A stretch of 64,000 nucleotides of DNA, from assembly GCA_023512835.1 (NCBI GenBank), contig CM042091.1, positions 18,617,506-18,681,505 of the forward strand, given 5' to 3'. The stretch's first letter is position 1. The number at the start of each line of letters is the position of its first letter. Position numbers and translations under genes: made by a program. The notes beneath the pieces are model-generated. The model had not been told where the DNA came from and made no database searches. It worked only from the letters and a program-made list of their open reading frames with translations. Shown here piece after piece: positions 34,418 to 44,215 of the stretch. The DNA comes from Taxillus chinensis (taxonomy: Eukaryota > Streptophyta > Magnoliopsida > Santalales > Loranthaceae).

Positions 34418-34562
34418 CATTGGGCGAGTGGGCGAGCATCTTGGTAAAGGTGTTGCAACCTGCGGGGAAGCGATGTCCAAGATGTTGACATTGGGCGAAT
34501 GAGAGGGCGTCGAGGTAACGATGCCATCGCCTGCGGGGAAGCGATGTCGACAAGCGCAACGA
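34418..34562 (+). repeat. imperfect tandem duplication inside the TRIM
   Basis: Two units of about 72 bp each begin CATTGGGCGA and contain CCTGCGGGGAAGCGATGTC. Confidence 0.8.
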
Positions 34563-34578
34563 GGACGTTGCGAGGATT

Positions 34579-34591
34579 GGGTGGAGGAGAA
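34579..34591 (+). promoter_or_regulatory. TRIM polypurine tract
   Basis: GGGTGGAGGAGAA lies directly before the right LTR. Confidence 0.85.
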
Positions 34592-35005
34592 TGTCATGAC
34601 CCGAGCAGCGTGGTGCTGGCGGGACGTTTCTTAGTGGCACGATTCAGGAATGTATTCGTGTTACGTAAAGGAGAGGGGTTGGTTGAAAGCATAGATGGTG
34701 CGCAGTGGAAGGTTCCAGGCAGTTCGTGGAGGAAAACGGATGGAACCCCTTCGGAGTTTAGACGTGCCGACCCGGTTGAATGCGGGGAGCACGCCGCTAG
34801 TCAAGGACTTGACGTTAAAGAAGGGATTTGGCCATCCTTACACAAACTGGTCGGGAACTGGAGCCGTTCTCCTCATGAGCCTAGTGGCAGGGCGAAACCA
34901 GTCTACGTGAGCTTCAACCCTCAAAGGCTAAACTTAGCGGATCGTGGATAGAGAAGCTAAGTGCCGCAATGGGCTGAGAGGCGCAGGAAACCTGACCCCG
35001 TGACA
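34592..35005 (+). repeat. TRIM right LTR (414 bp)
   Basis: It runs from TGTCATGACCCGAGC to CCCCGTGACA. The host gag text resumes after CATG. Confidence 0.93.
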
Positions 35006-35078
35006 CATGGTGCCCCGACTCTATCGTGGGCTCCTCTGCTGGGCCCTGGCCTCGGACAACCCTCCTCGGTGGTGCCAT
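35006..35078 (-). pseudogene. gag start of the chromodomain element
   Basis: The ATG ends at 35078 on the minus strand and begins MAPPRRVVRGQG. About 24 codons follow before the TRIM. Start choice rests on the continuity with gag text beyond the TRIM and the Pro/Arg-rich N-terminus usual for this group. Confidence 0.65.
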
Positions 35079-35553
35079 CACACTGGCCACAACAACAAAC
35101 AACAAACGATCAATACTAGCACTGCTAGCACAAACAGCCATCAAAGGCACATTCGACTCATAGGTTCTCACCACACGACCCGTAGGTCCATACCATGCAT
35201 ATAACATCGTGTCCCCCATCAGGGTACACCACATGACCCGTAGGTCCACAACCATGCATATAGCATCGTGTCACCCCATAGCGTACACCACATCCAGTCC
35301 TGGCTCTCACGGCCACGTGCCATCCTGGCACCAAATGCAATCATATCACAAACAAAGACAATCTAGTGCCCTATATGCACACAATCATAGCACTAGAAAT
35401 GCACCCAATATATGCTACTGGGATAATCTAACTGACACCAAAATAACCTAGAACGCATGTAAGGACTGCATTGATCAGGCGCCCTCCTTACAGTTTTCCA
35501 AGTCACATGGAATCAATTAATCACCCCTCACTCACCTAGGTCCACTAGACCTT
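35079..35553 (-). other. 5' leader with a tandem duplication
   Basis: About 475 bp lie between primer site and gag. A unit of about 65 bp (containing CGACCCGTAGGTCC or CATGACCCGTAGGTCC, then CATGCATATA) is duplicated at about 35158-35290. No other gene. Confidence 0.65.
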
Positions 35554-35565
35554 GCTCTGATACCA
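35554..35565 (-). promoter_or_regulatory. primer binding site, tRNA-Met
   Basis: The minus strand reads TGGTATCAGAGC, an exact match to the common plant initiator tRNA-Met primer site, three bases inside the LTR. Confidence 0.95.
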
Positions 35566-35568
35566 ACT

Positions 35569-37055
35569 TGTCACGCCTCCGAATTCCAAAAAAACCCAGA
35601 ACCAGGAATATGACTTCCCCTTGCCCGCACCTGAAAGGTCAAGGGGTTGGTGACTAGCACCAATAGAGACTACACCGCGGGTGCTGTCTCAAATATGCAA
35701 CCCTGTACAGTCATACATCAAGGGTAATCCTGTACTTTTCCATACATCATCATGCATACAATAAGTCAAACAGTCATACAGACATCACATCACAAACAGC
35801 ATGCAAATATAACTGTCCACGGACCCATGTCCGGGATACAAACATAATACAATACACAATACAGAATATAGTACTGTATCATACATCAGAGTAGTGGGCA
35901 CGTCCTCCTGGAAGAAAGTCCTCCACTAGTCTCGGGTCACACCTGAAAAAGGTAAACAACAAGTAGGGGTGAGCGACAAGCTCGTAGGGTGACCCCAACA
36001 CTCCACATCATGCGACATACAAGTCTATACTACATGCTCTGTGTACTCGTGCACTGTGTACTGTGCACAATCATCAGGACTTAGCCTGCAAACAAACATC
36101 AGGACCTAGCCTACCCACACATGACAGCTTGTCCACGATCCTCAACAGGATCCCAGCTCAGGGCACTCAGCCCTACCACAGCGTTATATGCCCGGACACA
36201 GTCGCACACCGGCCTGCCGACTCCACAGCTGCTGACTACGAAGCTGCTGACCACGAAGCTACTGACTACGAACTTCGACCTTACAGTTCGCCCAGGGTAC
36301 TGTTCATCATCGTTTTTGGCCTGGTTTTCGTCTGGAATCAACTCAGCAACCCCCCAGGCACTCACAAACACGCATTTTACTAATCAGAGTACCAAATTAC
36401 GTACCCAAACTGATATAAATTAGTTTTTAACCACAGATTTTATACTAAATCATCAGATCTAACCCCAAAATTGGGTTTCTCCCAAAACTTAGGGTTCATG
36501 CTCAAATTCATAATTCATGATAAATTCACGCATATTCCAAGACAGAATCGAGATAAGAGGTTCAAGGACACCTACCTGGAAGATTTTTTGCGATCCACGA
36601 GCTCCAATCGCCCTAAAATCGCCAAGTGAAGCTCTTCACCCTCTCTCTTTCTCTCTCTTGCTCAAACACGCACGCACCAAGCAAAATTAAAGGGATAATG
36701 TAGTTTCTTAATTATTTATACTGCTGCCAATAATTGGCCTCCCAGTAATAATTGACCCGAACGCAATAATTGACCTCCTGAGGTCACGAACTCCAAATTT
36801 AGCCTAATTACTGTCAAAACGCTCGAAATGATGAGCACCACACTAAACAGATATTATTACACCCAAAAGACCACCCAAACGCAAAGTCAACCAATAAACC
36901 CCAAAAAGTCAACAATCGGGTCAAATGGGGCCCCGACTCGGAATCGGGCCCAAGTACAGTCAAAATGCTCACATCGACGACTACACTATCGTCCAAATAG
37001 TTACATTCCCATAGAATGACTATCTCTCAAAACTACCCAAATACGAGTCTTTACA
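35569..37055 (-). repeat. 5' LTR of the chromodomain element (1,487 bp)
   Basis: In element orientation it starts TGTAAAGACTCG at 37055 and ends GGAGGCGTGACA at 35569. A TATA box (TATAAATA, minus, 36713-36720) has the expected position. The U5 end carries the GTCACCAACCCCTTGACC text shared with family A solo LTRs. Confidence 0.93.
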
Positions 37056-37169
37056 GGTCCTATGTGGTTCGTTCATGTTTTTTCATGTACCATATGAGGT
37101 TGAAATACTTCTTATGGATTGTTTATATATTGCTACGATACTACACTTGTGCATGCCCATTATGTAGAT
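37056..37169 (+). repeat. family A LTR fragment, left of the nested solo LTR
   Basis: GATACTACACTTGTGCATG and neighbours match 10490-10525 in the LTR at 9209-10889. It continues at 39163 after the nested solo LTR. Confidence 0.8.
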
Positions 37170-37735
37170 TGTAAGGACCCGTACCTTGAGTTAGTCACAG
37201 TTTTGCCTTCTGAGTAGAGTTTTTCTAGATTTTGACCTAGTGAATGGGCTCAAATGAATTCACGTGCAAAAGGAAAGATGCTTAGAATGATGTTCTCTAT
37301 CTACCACAGAAGTTTTAGGCCAAACGGACGTGTATGTGAGGTGCACGTGAAATGGGTCCAATTCACATGCAAGTGTGGTTGTCTTCTAAATGATGCAAGG
37401 AGGCTAGGGGTGAAGTTTGAGTGCATTTGGAGTTCATATGGAGTTGCACGTGAATTGGGGAATTCACGTGCAAATTGGCGTGCAGCCATATTTTTGCATG
37501 GTTCCCTTGGTTTTGACATTCTAATGATCTTTCTCCAAAGGACTATGTTGAAATTCTGAGTATTTTGGCCTATATGGGTGCGGAAAGGTGCTAACTTGTG
37601 TGATCAAAACTACGTCGTTTTGATCCTGGGATTCACTTAATCAAAACTACGTCGTTTTGATGTGGGTAGTGTCTATATAATGAGGGCTTGAGTTTGAGTT
37701 TAGGGTTCTTGTGTTCTTCTTTGCTGCAGCTGCTG

Positions 37736-37769
<34 letters not shown>

Positions 37770-39157
37770 CTCTGGGCAGTTGCCGTGGTGGTTCGCGTCG
37801 TTGGGAGCTGTCTGGCGTGGAGGTTAGGACAAAAGCCTGAGGTAGGGATGCATGTTCTTCCTAACTCTCCTATGTTCTAGGATATTCACCTATATATATA
37901 TATATATGTAAATCCATATAGGTGTGATCTCCTATATGGATGTTGGCCTTCAGTGGCATATTCTGTTGATTCTGATGTTGAATTTGGCTTGAGGATTTTC
38001 TGGGTTTGTTTATGCCCACCATGTGTTTGATGAAATGTCCGAGAGGCCTGCACATTATGTATTTGATAAAATGTCTGTGAGGCCTACATGCCATGTATTC
38101 AATATAATACCTGTGAGACCTTGTATATGGGTGTTTGATGATATACCTGTGTGACTGGTGTGTACTGTGTTTGATTTGTATTTGATTTTAAGCCTGTGAG
38201 GCTGATGTGTGTGGCTTGTATCTGACCATGTTGGTCCTTCTGAGATAAAGTGTAAATGCTGTGCTAAGTTTACATGTTGAGATGTAATGCTATGTCGTTT
38301 TCGTTGATCCGTTTGAGACCGAGCCGAGATATGGGCCAGGCACAATAGCTGGACCCCTTTGAGATTTGGCGAGGACGTGGTCCTGAGTCTCGGTGTAGCA
38401 CTCACGACGGTGGGCTAAGTCTACACCCATTCCTGAGGGTAGGTATGGCACCCGAGGAGGTGGTTGACCATATCTGACTCGGGTGGAAAATGTTGCATTT
38501 GTGTCCATGCAACATTCGCCTGGATGTGGTATGTCATGTCGCCGTGGTGGTGGGGTGTCCTCTGCCCTCCAGTGCGGGCTCAGGTAAAGAGTGTTTACTG
38601 GGTGATGTTTGCTTGCTTTAGCCTTAGGCACGACACGAGCACAAGCATACACATATCATGCATGTTGTAGAGCGGGACGGGTCTGGGGGAGACCGGATCC
38701 CTACTGAGCTGTGGTTTGCTCACCCCTCCTATAAACCGTTCTTTTGCGGGGTTTAGCAGGCGGTAGGTGAAGGCCGAGGAGCTAGGCCCCGAGGCTGGAA
38801 GTTTTATATTAATTCCTTTGTTGTACTCTGGTTTTTATGTGTTTGGATTTTGGTTTGGTTTTATTTATGGCTTCATAGGGGTTTTTCCCCGACTGGGTTG
38901 TAATAAACATTTAGTCTTTGCAATGAAATAAAATGAGATGTTGTTATTCAATTTGTGTTTGTGTGCATGGTTTGGGAGCAGGAGCATGCCCCTTGGCATG
39001 TTAGCCTGGTTGTGCAGGTTTGGGACAAGACCTCGTGCCAGAAGTCCTTTTAAGGTGCTTGCACTTTAAGGTGCTTGCACCAACCCCTTGTCCCCTCGGG
39101 TGCGGGCATGGGCAGTCACTACTCATTTCCAAATGGAAGGAAATTTGGGGCGTGACA
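37170..39157 (+). repeat. family A solo LTR with perfect target duplications (1,988 bp)
   Basis: It runs from TGTAAGGACCCG to GGGGCGTGACA, with TAGAT on both sides (37165-37169 and 39158-39162). A TATA box (CTATATAATG, 37673-37682) is preceded by two palindromes. An (AG)n run lies at 37739-37767. Repeats of a CTGTGAGGCC motif occur at 38040-38210. It sits within another LTR of its own family. Confidence 0.93.
37602..37661 (+). promoter_or_regulatory. two palindromes with TACGTC centres upstream of the LTR TATA box
   Basis: First palindrome 37602-37625: arms GATCAAAAC and GTTTTGATC around TACGTC. Second 37640-37661: arms ATCAAAAC and GTTTTGAT around the same TACGTC. The second ends 12 bp before the TATA box at 37674. 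ACGT is the core bound by plant bZIP factors; binding here is inference. Confidence 0.6.
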
Positions 39158-39162
39158 TAGAT

Positions 39163-39475
39163 GCTAGGAGCATGGGATAGGTTATGGAGATATAATCCAT
39201 ACTAAGCTGGGATTGCTCATCCCTCCTGTTGTGATTGTTTTCTTTTCAGGAACCTACAAGTGTTAGGTGGAACACCAAAGTGAAAACTCTGAGTTTATTA
39301 TTTTGTTATTGTTTTCATTTATTTTCAAGTTGTTCTAAGGAACTGATATAACTCCATGTGAAGAATGATGTAAAAAAGTTTTTAAATTATAAATAAATAT
39401 GTGGTTTGTCTTGTGGGTATTTATTATGTGTTTGTTTTGATTTGTTGTGTGACATTATTGACCCCGACCCCTTTG
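39163..39475 (+). repeat. family A LTR fragment, right of the nested solo LTR
   Basis: It continues the LTR broken at 37169 (GAGCATGGGATAGG, GATATAATCCATACTAAGCT, equivalent to 10525-10570). It is cut at about 39470-39480, where Athila-like gag text begins. Confidence 0.78.
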
Positions 39476-40037
39476 CCCATCTGGTGAAATGTCCCTCTGA
39501 AAAAGAATTGAACCAGATCAAAGCATCCTCCTTTAAAGACCAAGGGAATAATTCCAATCTGATAAAATCCTTCGACACTCCTTGTCTTCTCATTGTTCTG
39601 CATATCTGCACAAATCTGGCTAAATGGTGGTGAGGATCCTCTAAAGGTGTTCCCCCAAAACTGTTCTGCACCACTAAATTAATGAGCTATGGAGAAAACT
39701 CAAAATTTTCTCTCAAGAGAGGTGGTGGATAAATAGGATTTCTGATATCAGAAACATTAGGAGTATGATGCTCCCTAACTGGCCTGAGATCTGACCCATT
39801 ATCTTCCTGTTGCTGCTGTTGTTGTTCCTCCATAACTGAACACGATTCAACACTTTCTTGTTCCCACAACAAATTCTGCAAATCAAACTCTGGATTACTC
39901 CAAAATCCAGGAACAGAATTTGATTCTTCTTCAATGCTTGCTGACTGTACACTCCTTTGCTTTCTCAATCTAGCAAAGAATGTATGCTCTGGCTCAGGAT
40001 CAAACAAATCTTCAAACGTTGATGAACGCTTGCTCAT
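39476..40037 (-). pseudogene. Athila-like gag, N-terminal part
   Basis: The ATG ends at 40037 (MSKRSSTFEDLFD). A Gln-rich stretch is followed by FEFSP, a TAG stop at 39684-39686, and then in the same frame NSFGGTPLEDPHHHLARF and LFPWSLKEDALIWFNSF, the core of the Athila gag domain. The text is lost near 39476 at the junction with the LTR fragment. The stop is consistent with CAG to TAG. Confidence 0.8.
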
Positions 40038-40161
40038 TCATTCGCACCTGTAAAAACAACAATGAACACATACCTAGCATAATACCGCACACGGAGTTTG
40101 GTAATTACAACAAGTATGCTTCCACACTCAATCACAAAATGTACTTTCAACTTTGTTACTT

Positions 40162-40179
40162 TCCCCGGCAACGGCGCCA
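40162..40179 (-). promoter_or_regulatory. primer binding site, tRNA-Asp
   Basis: The minus strand reads TGGCGCCGTTGCCGGGGA, the classic Athila primer site, six bases inside the LTR. Confidence 0.95.
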
Positions 40180-40185
40180 AAAACT

Positions 40186-41504
40186 TGTTAGCAATTCCAT
40201 AGCGTACGGATCGTTACAAGTAATAAAGTGGACTCAAAGTCTGGATGTCGAACCCACAAGGAAAGTGATCAAGTAAAAAGCTCATTTTGTAAATCCATGA
40301 TGTATTTAAAGTTGGTTTTGTATCATTAGCAATTTGAATGTTGTAATTTAAATAAACAAAGCAATATAATTGTTCTTATGGGAGAAAATAGGGATTTGGA
40401 TGTCAATCAATGTAATTAATTAATCTCTTGTTCTTAAGGCATATTAATTTAAATTTCCCCTTTTTATTTAAAACCCAACACCTTTGCATGCACTAGCCTC
40501 TTTCGAGTGATCTAGCCGTGTGTATACCCTAGCTTGGGGAACGGGCAACCCATTATGTGCTTAAGTTGTTTGAGTGTAGATTGGCATCACACCAACCCTA
40601 ACTAGGTTACAAGCAAGATTACTGGCTTTCGCAAATTATAATCTTAGCAAGTCAAGTCTCTTAACTATCCGGTTATCAATGTCTTCTTTCGATCCATAAT
40701 TGATTAACCTTATACAAGATTTAATGTGGCCGAACTTAAATCTCACATGCTAACTCAAAAGACTTGATAAACATAACAGGGAATTTCAAATTAACTAGCC
40801 AAAAGAAAAGGAATTAAAAACTTACATCAAATCCATCCTCCTCCCATGGAGGTTTAAGCTACCATAGCAAATAAGAAAACCATTGTTCTTACTATGAGAA
40901 CCCAATACACTTCTCTCTCTCTCTCTCAGAATGAACGATCCCCATTAATTACAAATTTTCCCCAATATATTTCCTAATTCCCTGTATAACTGCTGAAAAC
41001 CGTTAGGAATCGTTCCCTCCATTAATTTGAAGTTGTTTCCCTCTCAAAATGGTTGATGGAAGGTCGTCAGATCCTTTAAAGATGAGTTACAGGCCGTCCA
41101 GGTGGCATCTGTGGAGGTTCATTGACCACCAGGTTACGTTGTGTGAAACCGCTCATGGTCAATTCATTTGGTCAACTCAATTTCAAATGACCGTTTCAAA
41201 TGACCAAGCTCTCGGGAGCTTCTGGTCAACTCAATTGGTCCCGTCATTTCTTTTTGGTCATTTCAAATTTGAAATGACCGCAGTGCAGATTGTCCCTTGC
41301 TCTTTCATTCTTTCTTTGGACCTTGTACTTGGCCTGTTTTCCATTCAAAGACAACAAAAACACCACAAAAGGATCTACTAATGCTATGTTAGGGGGTTAG
41401 TTCATTAATCATTCAAATTCATCAAAATGAAGTTAAAGATGTGATCTTTTATCATAAAATTCCCTTCATTTGACACTAAAATGTGTTGGAAAAATCCCCT
41501 AACA
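40186..41504 (-). repeat. 5' LTR of the Athila-like element (1,319 bp)
   Basis: In element orientation it starts TGTTAGGGGATT at 41504 and ends GGAATTGCTAACA at 40186, with TGTTAG/CTAACA inverted ends. Near its 3' end lies CGAACCCACAAGG in the plus direction, a motif often seen there in this lineage. The frame at 41049-41381 has no domain. Confidence 0.85.
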
Positions 41505-42670
41505 CCCTTACCCCACTAGGTGGGTGAAGGAGAGTCATGAACCGGTACAATAACCACAGACCACAGACAACCAGTATAACAATCACGGACCCATATCTAG
41601 GAAGAAAATACAATAATACGAAACAACAATCAAGATGGACCATATAGTCATATACATCGACGAGGTTCGGTCTGCTCGATCTGCTCGATGGCAAACCCCG
41701 AAGCTACCTCCTACCTGAACTTGAAAGTCAAGACAACAACGTAGGATAAGCACAAAGGCTCAGTAGGTGACTTACAACACATTACCTGTATATAAATGTG
41801 CTAATGAATACATAACCACATAATAATGTCCAAACAGCAGTGTCCTATGAAACACACAACAATGTCTACCATCAAATCCACACAAACACTTCACAAACTC
41901 TGCTGATCAGTACAAGGCAAGGCTCTTACAGCCTACCCATCACAGTGGGAACACGGCATAAAAAGTCAGCCCCTCATAGGACCTTCCGCTGTCAACCAGC
42001 CATATAGGGGACCTCGGCCTCTAGCCAACCTTAGATGTTAGCTTTGTTGACCAGACAGTTTGTAATCCAACGAAACACAACACCTTAAACGTGTACTAAG
42101 GCCTTATAGGTCATAACATACCAAACAATAAATACATCCCACGCCACACAAACATTGACATTTCATATCAAGCAAACATTAAGAAATAATGGAATCACAT
42201 GCAAAAGAACCAACCTCAAAGAGCTCCCTGGAACCCCTGCCTCAAAGCTCAAAGCTTCACTGTCCTGAATGTCCATTGCCTCAAAGCTCGAAGCTCAACT
42301 GTTTTGAAGCTCATTTGAGTCTTCGACCCAACCACTTTGACCCTTTGAGTCTACCTTCGAATCTCCCTTTAAATCTCTCTTCGAATCTCTTTTCAAGTCT
42401 TAACACAGAGTCGATCTCACATTTTACTAAGATTACTGTTCATCATCTTTTTAATCTGTTATTCATCTGGAATCAACTCAGCGACCCCCAAACTCTCAGA
42501 AAACTCATACGCAATACTACATATCAGATTTTAATCACATATTATGCACTAAAATCATATGATTCAACCTAAAATCAGATTTTCTCCCAAACCTAGGGTT
42601 CATACTAAAATTCATAGATTATAGAAGAATCGCTTTTGCATCCCATTAGCAAAGTGATAGAGAGGTTCTC
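41505..42670 (-). repeat. chromodomain-element LTR fragment, minus strand, decayed
   Basis: ACTGTTCATCATC, CTGGAATCAACTCAGC and ACCTAGGGTTCAT (42430-42610) match 36298-36505 of the LTR at 35569-37055. GGCTCAGTAGGTGA near 41758 is the inverted form of the family's CACCTACTGAGC block. The ends are lost: the left is cut by the Athila LTR, and the right fades near 42670. The 127-codon frame at 42189-42572 reads LTR sequence. Confidence 0.75.
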
Positions 42671-43639
42671 GAAGAAATATTCAATATTGAATTTGTATTG
42701 ACTTGGAAGACAGACTGCAAGTGTATAAAAGTTGATTGTTTCAACATGTCTCAATCGGATATACTTACGTCAGATATTGTTTTCATTGATTTTACATTAA
42801 ATTTGTGATTTGAATTATGATTTTTTATCTTGAGTTAATTTTATCAACGAACAACCACCAACCAAGTTTTGGGTTGGTAGCAACATCCTAAGTTTGAACC
42901 ACCATTTCTATACCCTACTTTACATATCTAAAAACATCAACATCACGTGCTTTATAATAATATTTTCTTATAATTTAAATGAGTTTGAGAGTTTTAATAA
43001 AAATGAGTCTATATTAAGTTTTTCAAAATAGAATAGTAATAGAAATTATAGAATGAATTTATATATTTAGAGTATTATTTTTTTTCAAAATAATTTGTTA
43101 ATATGTGTATACTTTTAATTAAAAAAACTAATAAATATAAAATAAATATTAATTTAAAAATACAGAGATGAAAATAAAATATATAAAATAATATACTATT
43201 TATATTTTAAAATATGAACGAAAAATATAAACAATGTGAATGTCTTAGTAATATAAAGAAAAACTCTGATGTGGCTACGGCTACGAGTTTTCTTTTTCTC
43301 GTGGCGGGCAGTATTATGTTAACTCAATTTCAAGCACGAATTGACGAATTGGTGGGCAAATCCTTTCTTTCTAAATGTAAGAAATATATATAAAAAAATG
43401 AATTGGAACTGGTAAAAGAAATTAACGTGACACTAGTTATTATTATCATTATTAATTTATTGTCAGTATACAAATCATATGGCACGACCCTCGTTTTTCA
43501 ATTTTATTAACTTCTCACTTCCCACCAACACACAAATACATGCCAATGCCAGTTGGGGAAAAAAAGTTAAAATATTAAATTATTTTTAATAACAAAAATA
43601 TCGAAATATTAATAATCCCATTTTAATAGTTCAACCTTT
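42671..43639. other. AT-rich intergenic DNA
   Basis: No gene. The end of an AT-rich stretch at about 43230-43247 (AATGTGAATGTCTT) resembles the end of the Tourist-like MITE at 11658, but no left end was found. Confidence 0.5.
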
Positions 43640-44215
43640 TCAGGTGCTTTCATTCTGCACGAAAAGACCGTACTTGTCGCATTACGCGTTTTAGTTTTAA
43701 CTTCACGTCCTTCGAAGGACACGTATGTTTGGTCTCCCAACATGTCCCGATAAATATTAGAGACAAGCATTTAAATAATAATAAAATATAAATAAATAAG
43801 GTCAATCCTACAAGTCCAAGGAAATTAAAAACAACTTGCCGTGTTTCGTGAGTTTGTCAGGCCCGGGGGCCGGGGCCGGGGCGGACACGCCTCTGATCCA
43901 TTTAAAAACTTTATAGGGAAAAATTACTGATTACAGGGTGGGGGTGCGGCAGAGGAGCGACCCAAACTCGAAAAGAGCAGAGGGGCAAAACGCCAAACCG
44001 CACCGAGGAAGCGAGGCGGGGGACCCACTCCTCGTATTAAACAATTTTAAAAATTACGAAAAAAAATAAAATTGGAATGCCGGCAGGTCCGTGACGACGG
44101 TTCCGGAGAGACAGGGTCGACACGCTCCGGCCACGTGTCGAGCTCTGCCGTTCGGCCGGGCTATCGACGGCCGGCCAAGGACCGTGCTTGCCGGCCCCGG
44201 GATTGATGGCGTTGC
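43640..44215. other. GC-rich block in AT-rich surroundings, possible old promoter or gene remnant
   Basis: CpG-rich text such as GGCCGGGGCCGGGGCGG (43870-43890) and GCCGGCC (44170-44205), and one CCACGTGTC near 44150, stand out from DNA that is otherwise strongly AT-rich on both sides. No frame longer than 60 codons, no element end and no repeat partner in this window were found. Confidence 0.4.

Larger units (their letters stand above)
33784..35005 (+). mobile_element. TRIM (terminal-repeat retrotransposon in miniature), 1,222 bp
   Basis: Two LTRs of 413 and 414 bp flank a 395-bp interior with no coding sequence. A tRNA-Met-type primer site follows the left LTR and a polypurine tract precedes the right LTR, so the element is oriented on the plus strand, opposite to its host. 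CATG lies on both sides (33780-33783 and 35006-35009), a 4-bp target duplication. Such elements move using proteins of other retrotransposons. It sits in the gag of the chromodomain element and therefore inserted later. Several open frames inside LTRs and interior have no domain. Confidence 0.93.
27985..37055 (-). mobile_element. Ty3/gypsy chromodomain retrotransposon (Tekay/Del-like), nearly complete but defective
   Basis: The minus-strand order is 5' LTR (37055-35569), tRNA-Met primer site, leader, gag, protease, RT, RNase H, integrase with a chromodomain-like tail, polypurine-rich stretch and 3' LTR (28802-27985). RT before integrase is the gypsy order. The last 45 or so residues (ILDRRDQVLRGKTIPLVRVL and onward) have the chromodomain form of the Tekay/Del group. 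The 3' LTR lacks about 650 bp of its U5 side, gag is split by a TRIM, and several stops break pol. It is about 9.07 kb long including the 1.2-kb TRIM. Confidence 0.93.
39476..41504 (-). mobile_element. Athila-like Ty3/gypsy element, 5' end only, minus strand
   Basis: 5' LTR (41504-40186), tRNA-Asp primer site, short leader and N-terminal gag, then truncation. All pol and the 3' LTR are missing. Confidence 0.82.

Noticed and set aside
33781..34951. Frames of 101 and 150 codons that look like a duplicated protein
   Set aside because: They are the same frame in the two TRIM LTRs. The interior and LTRs have no known domain, and the duplication is explained by the LTR pair.
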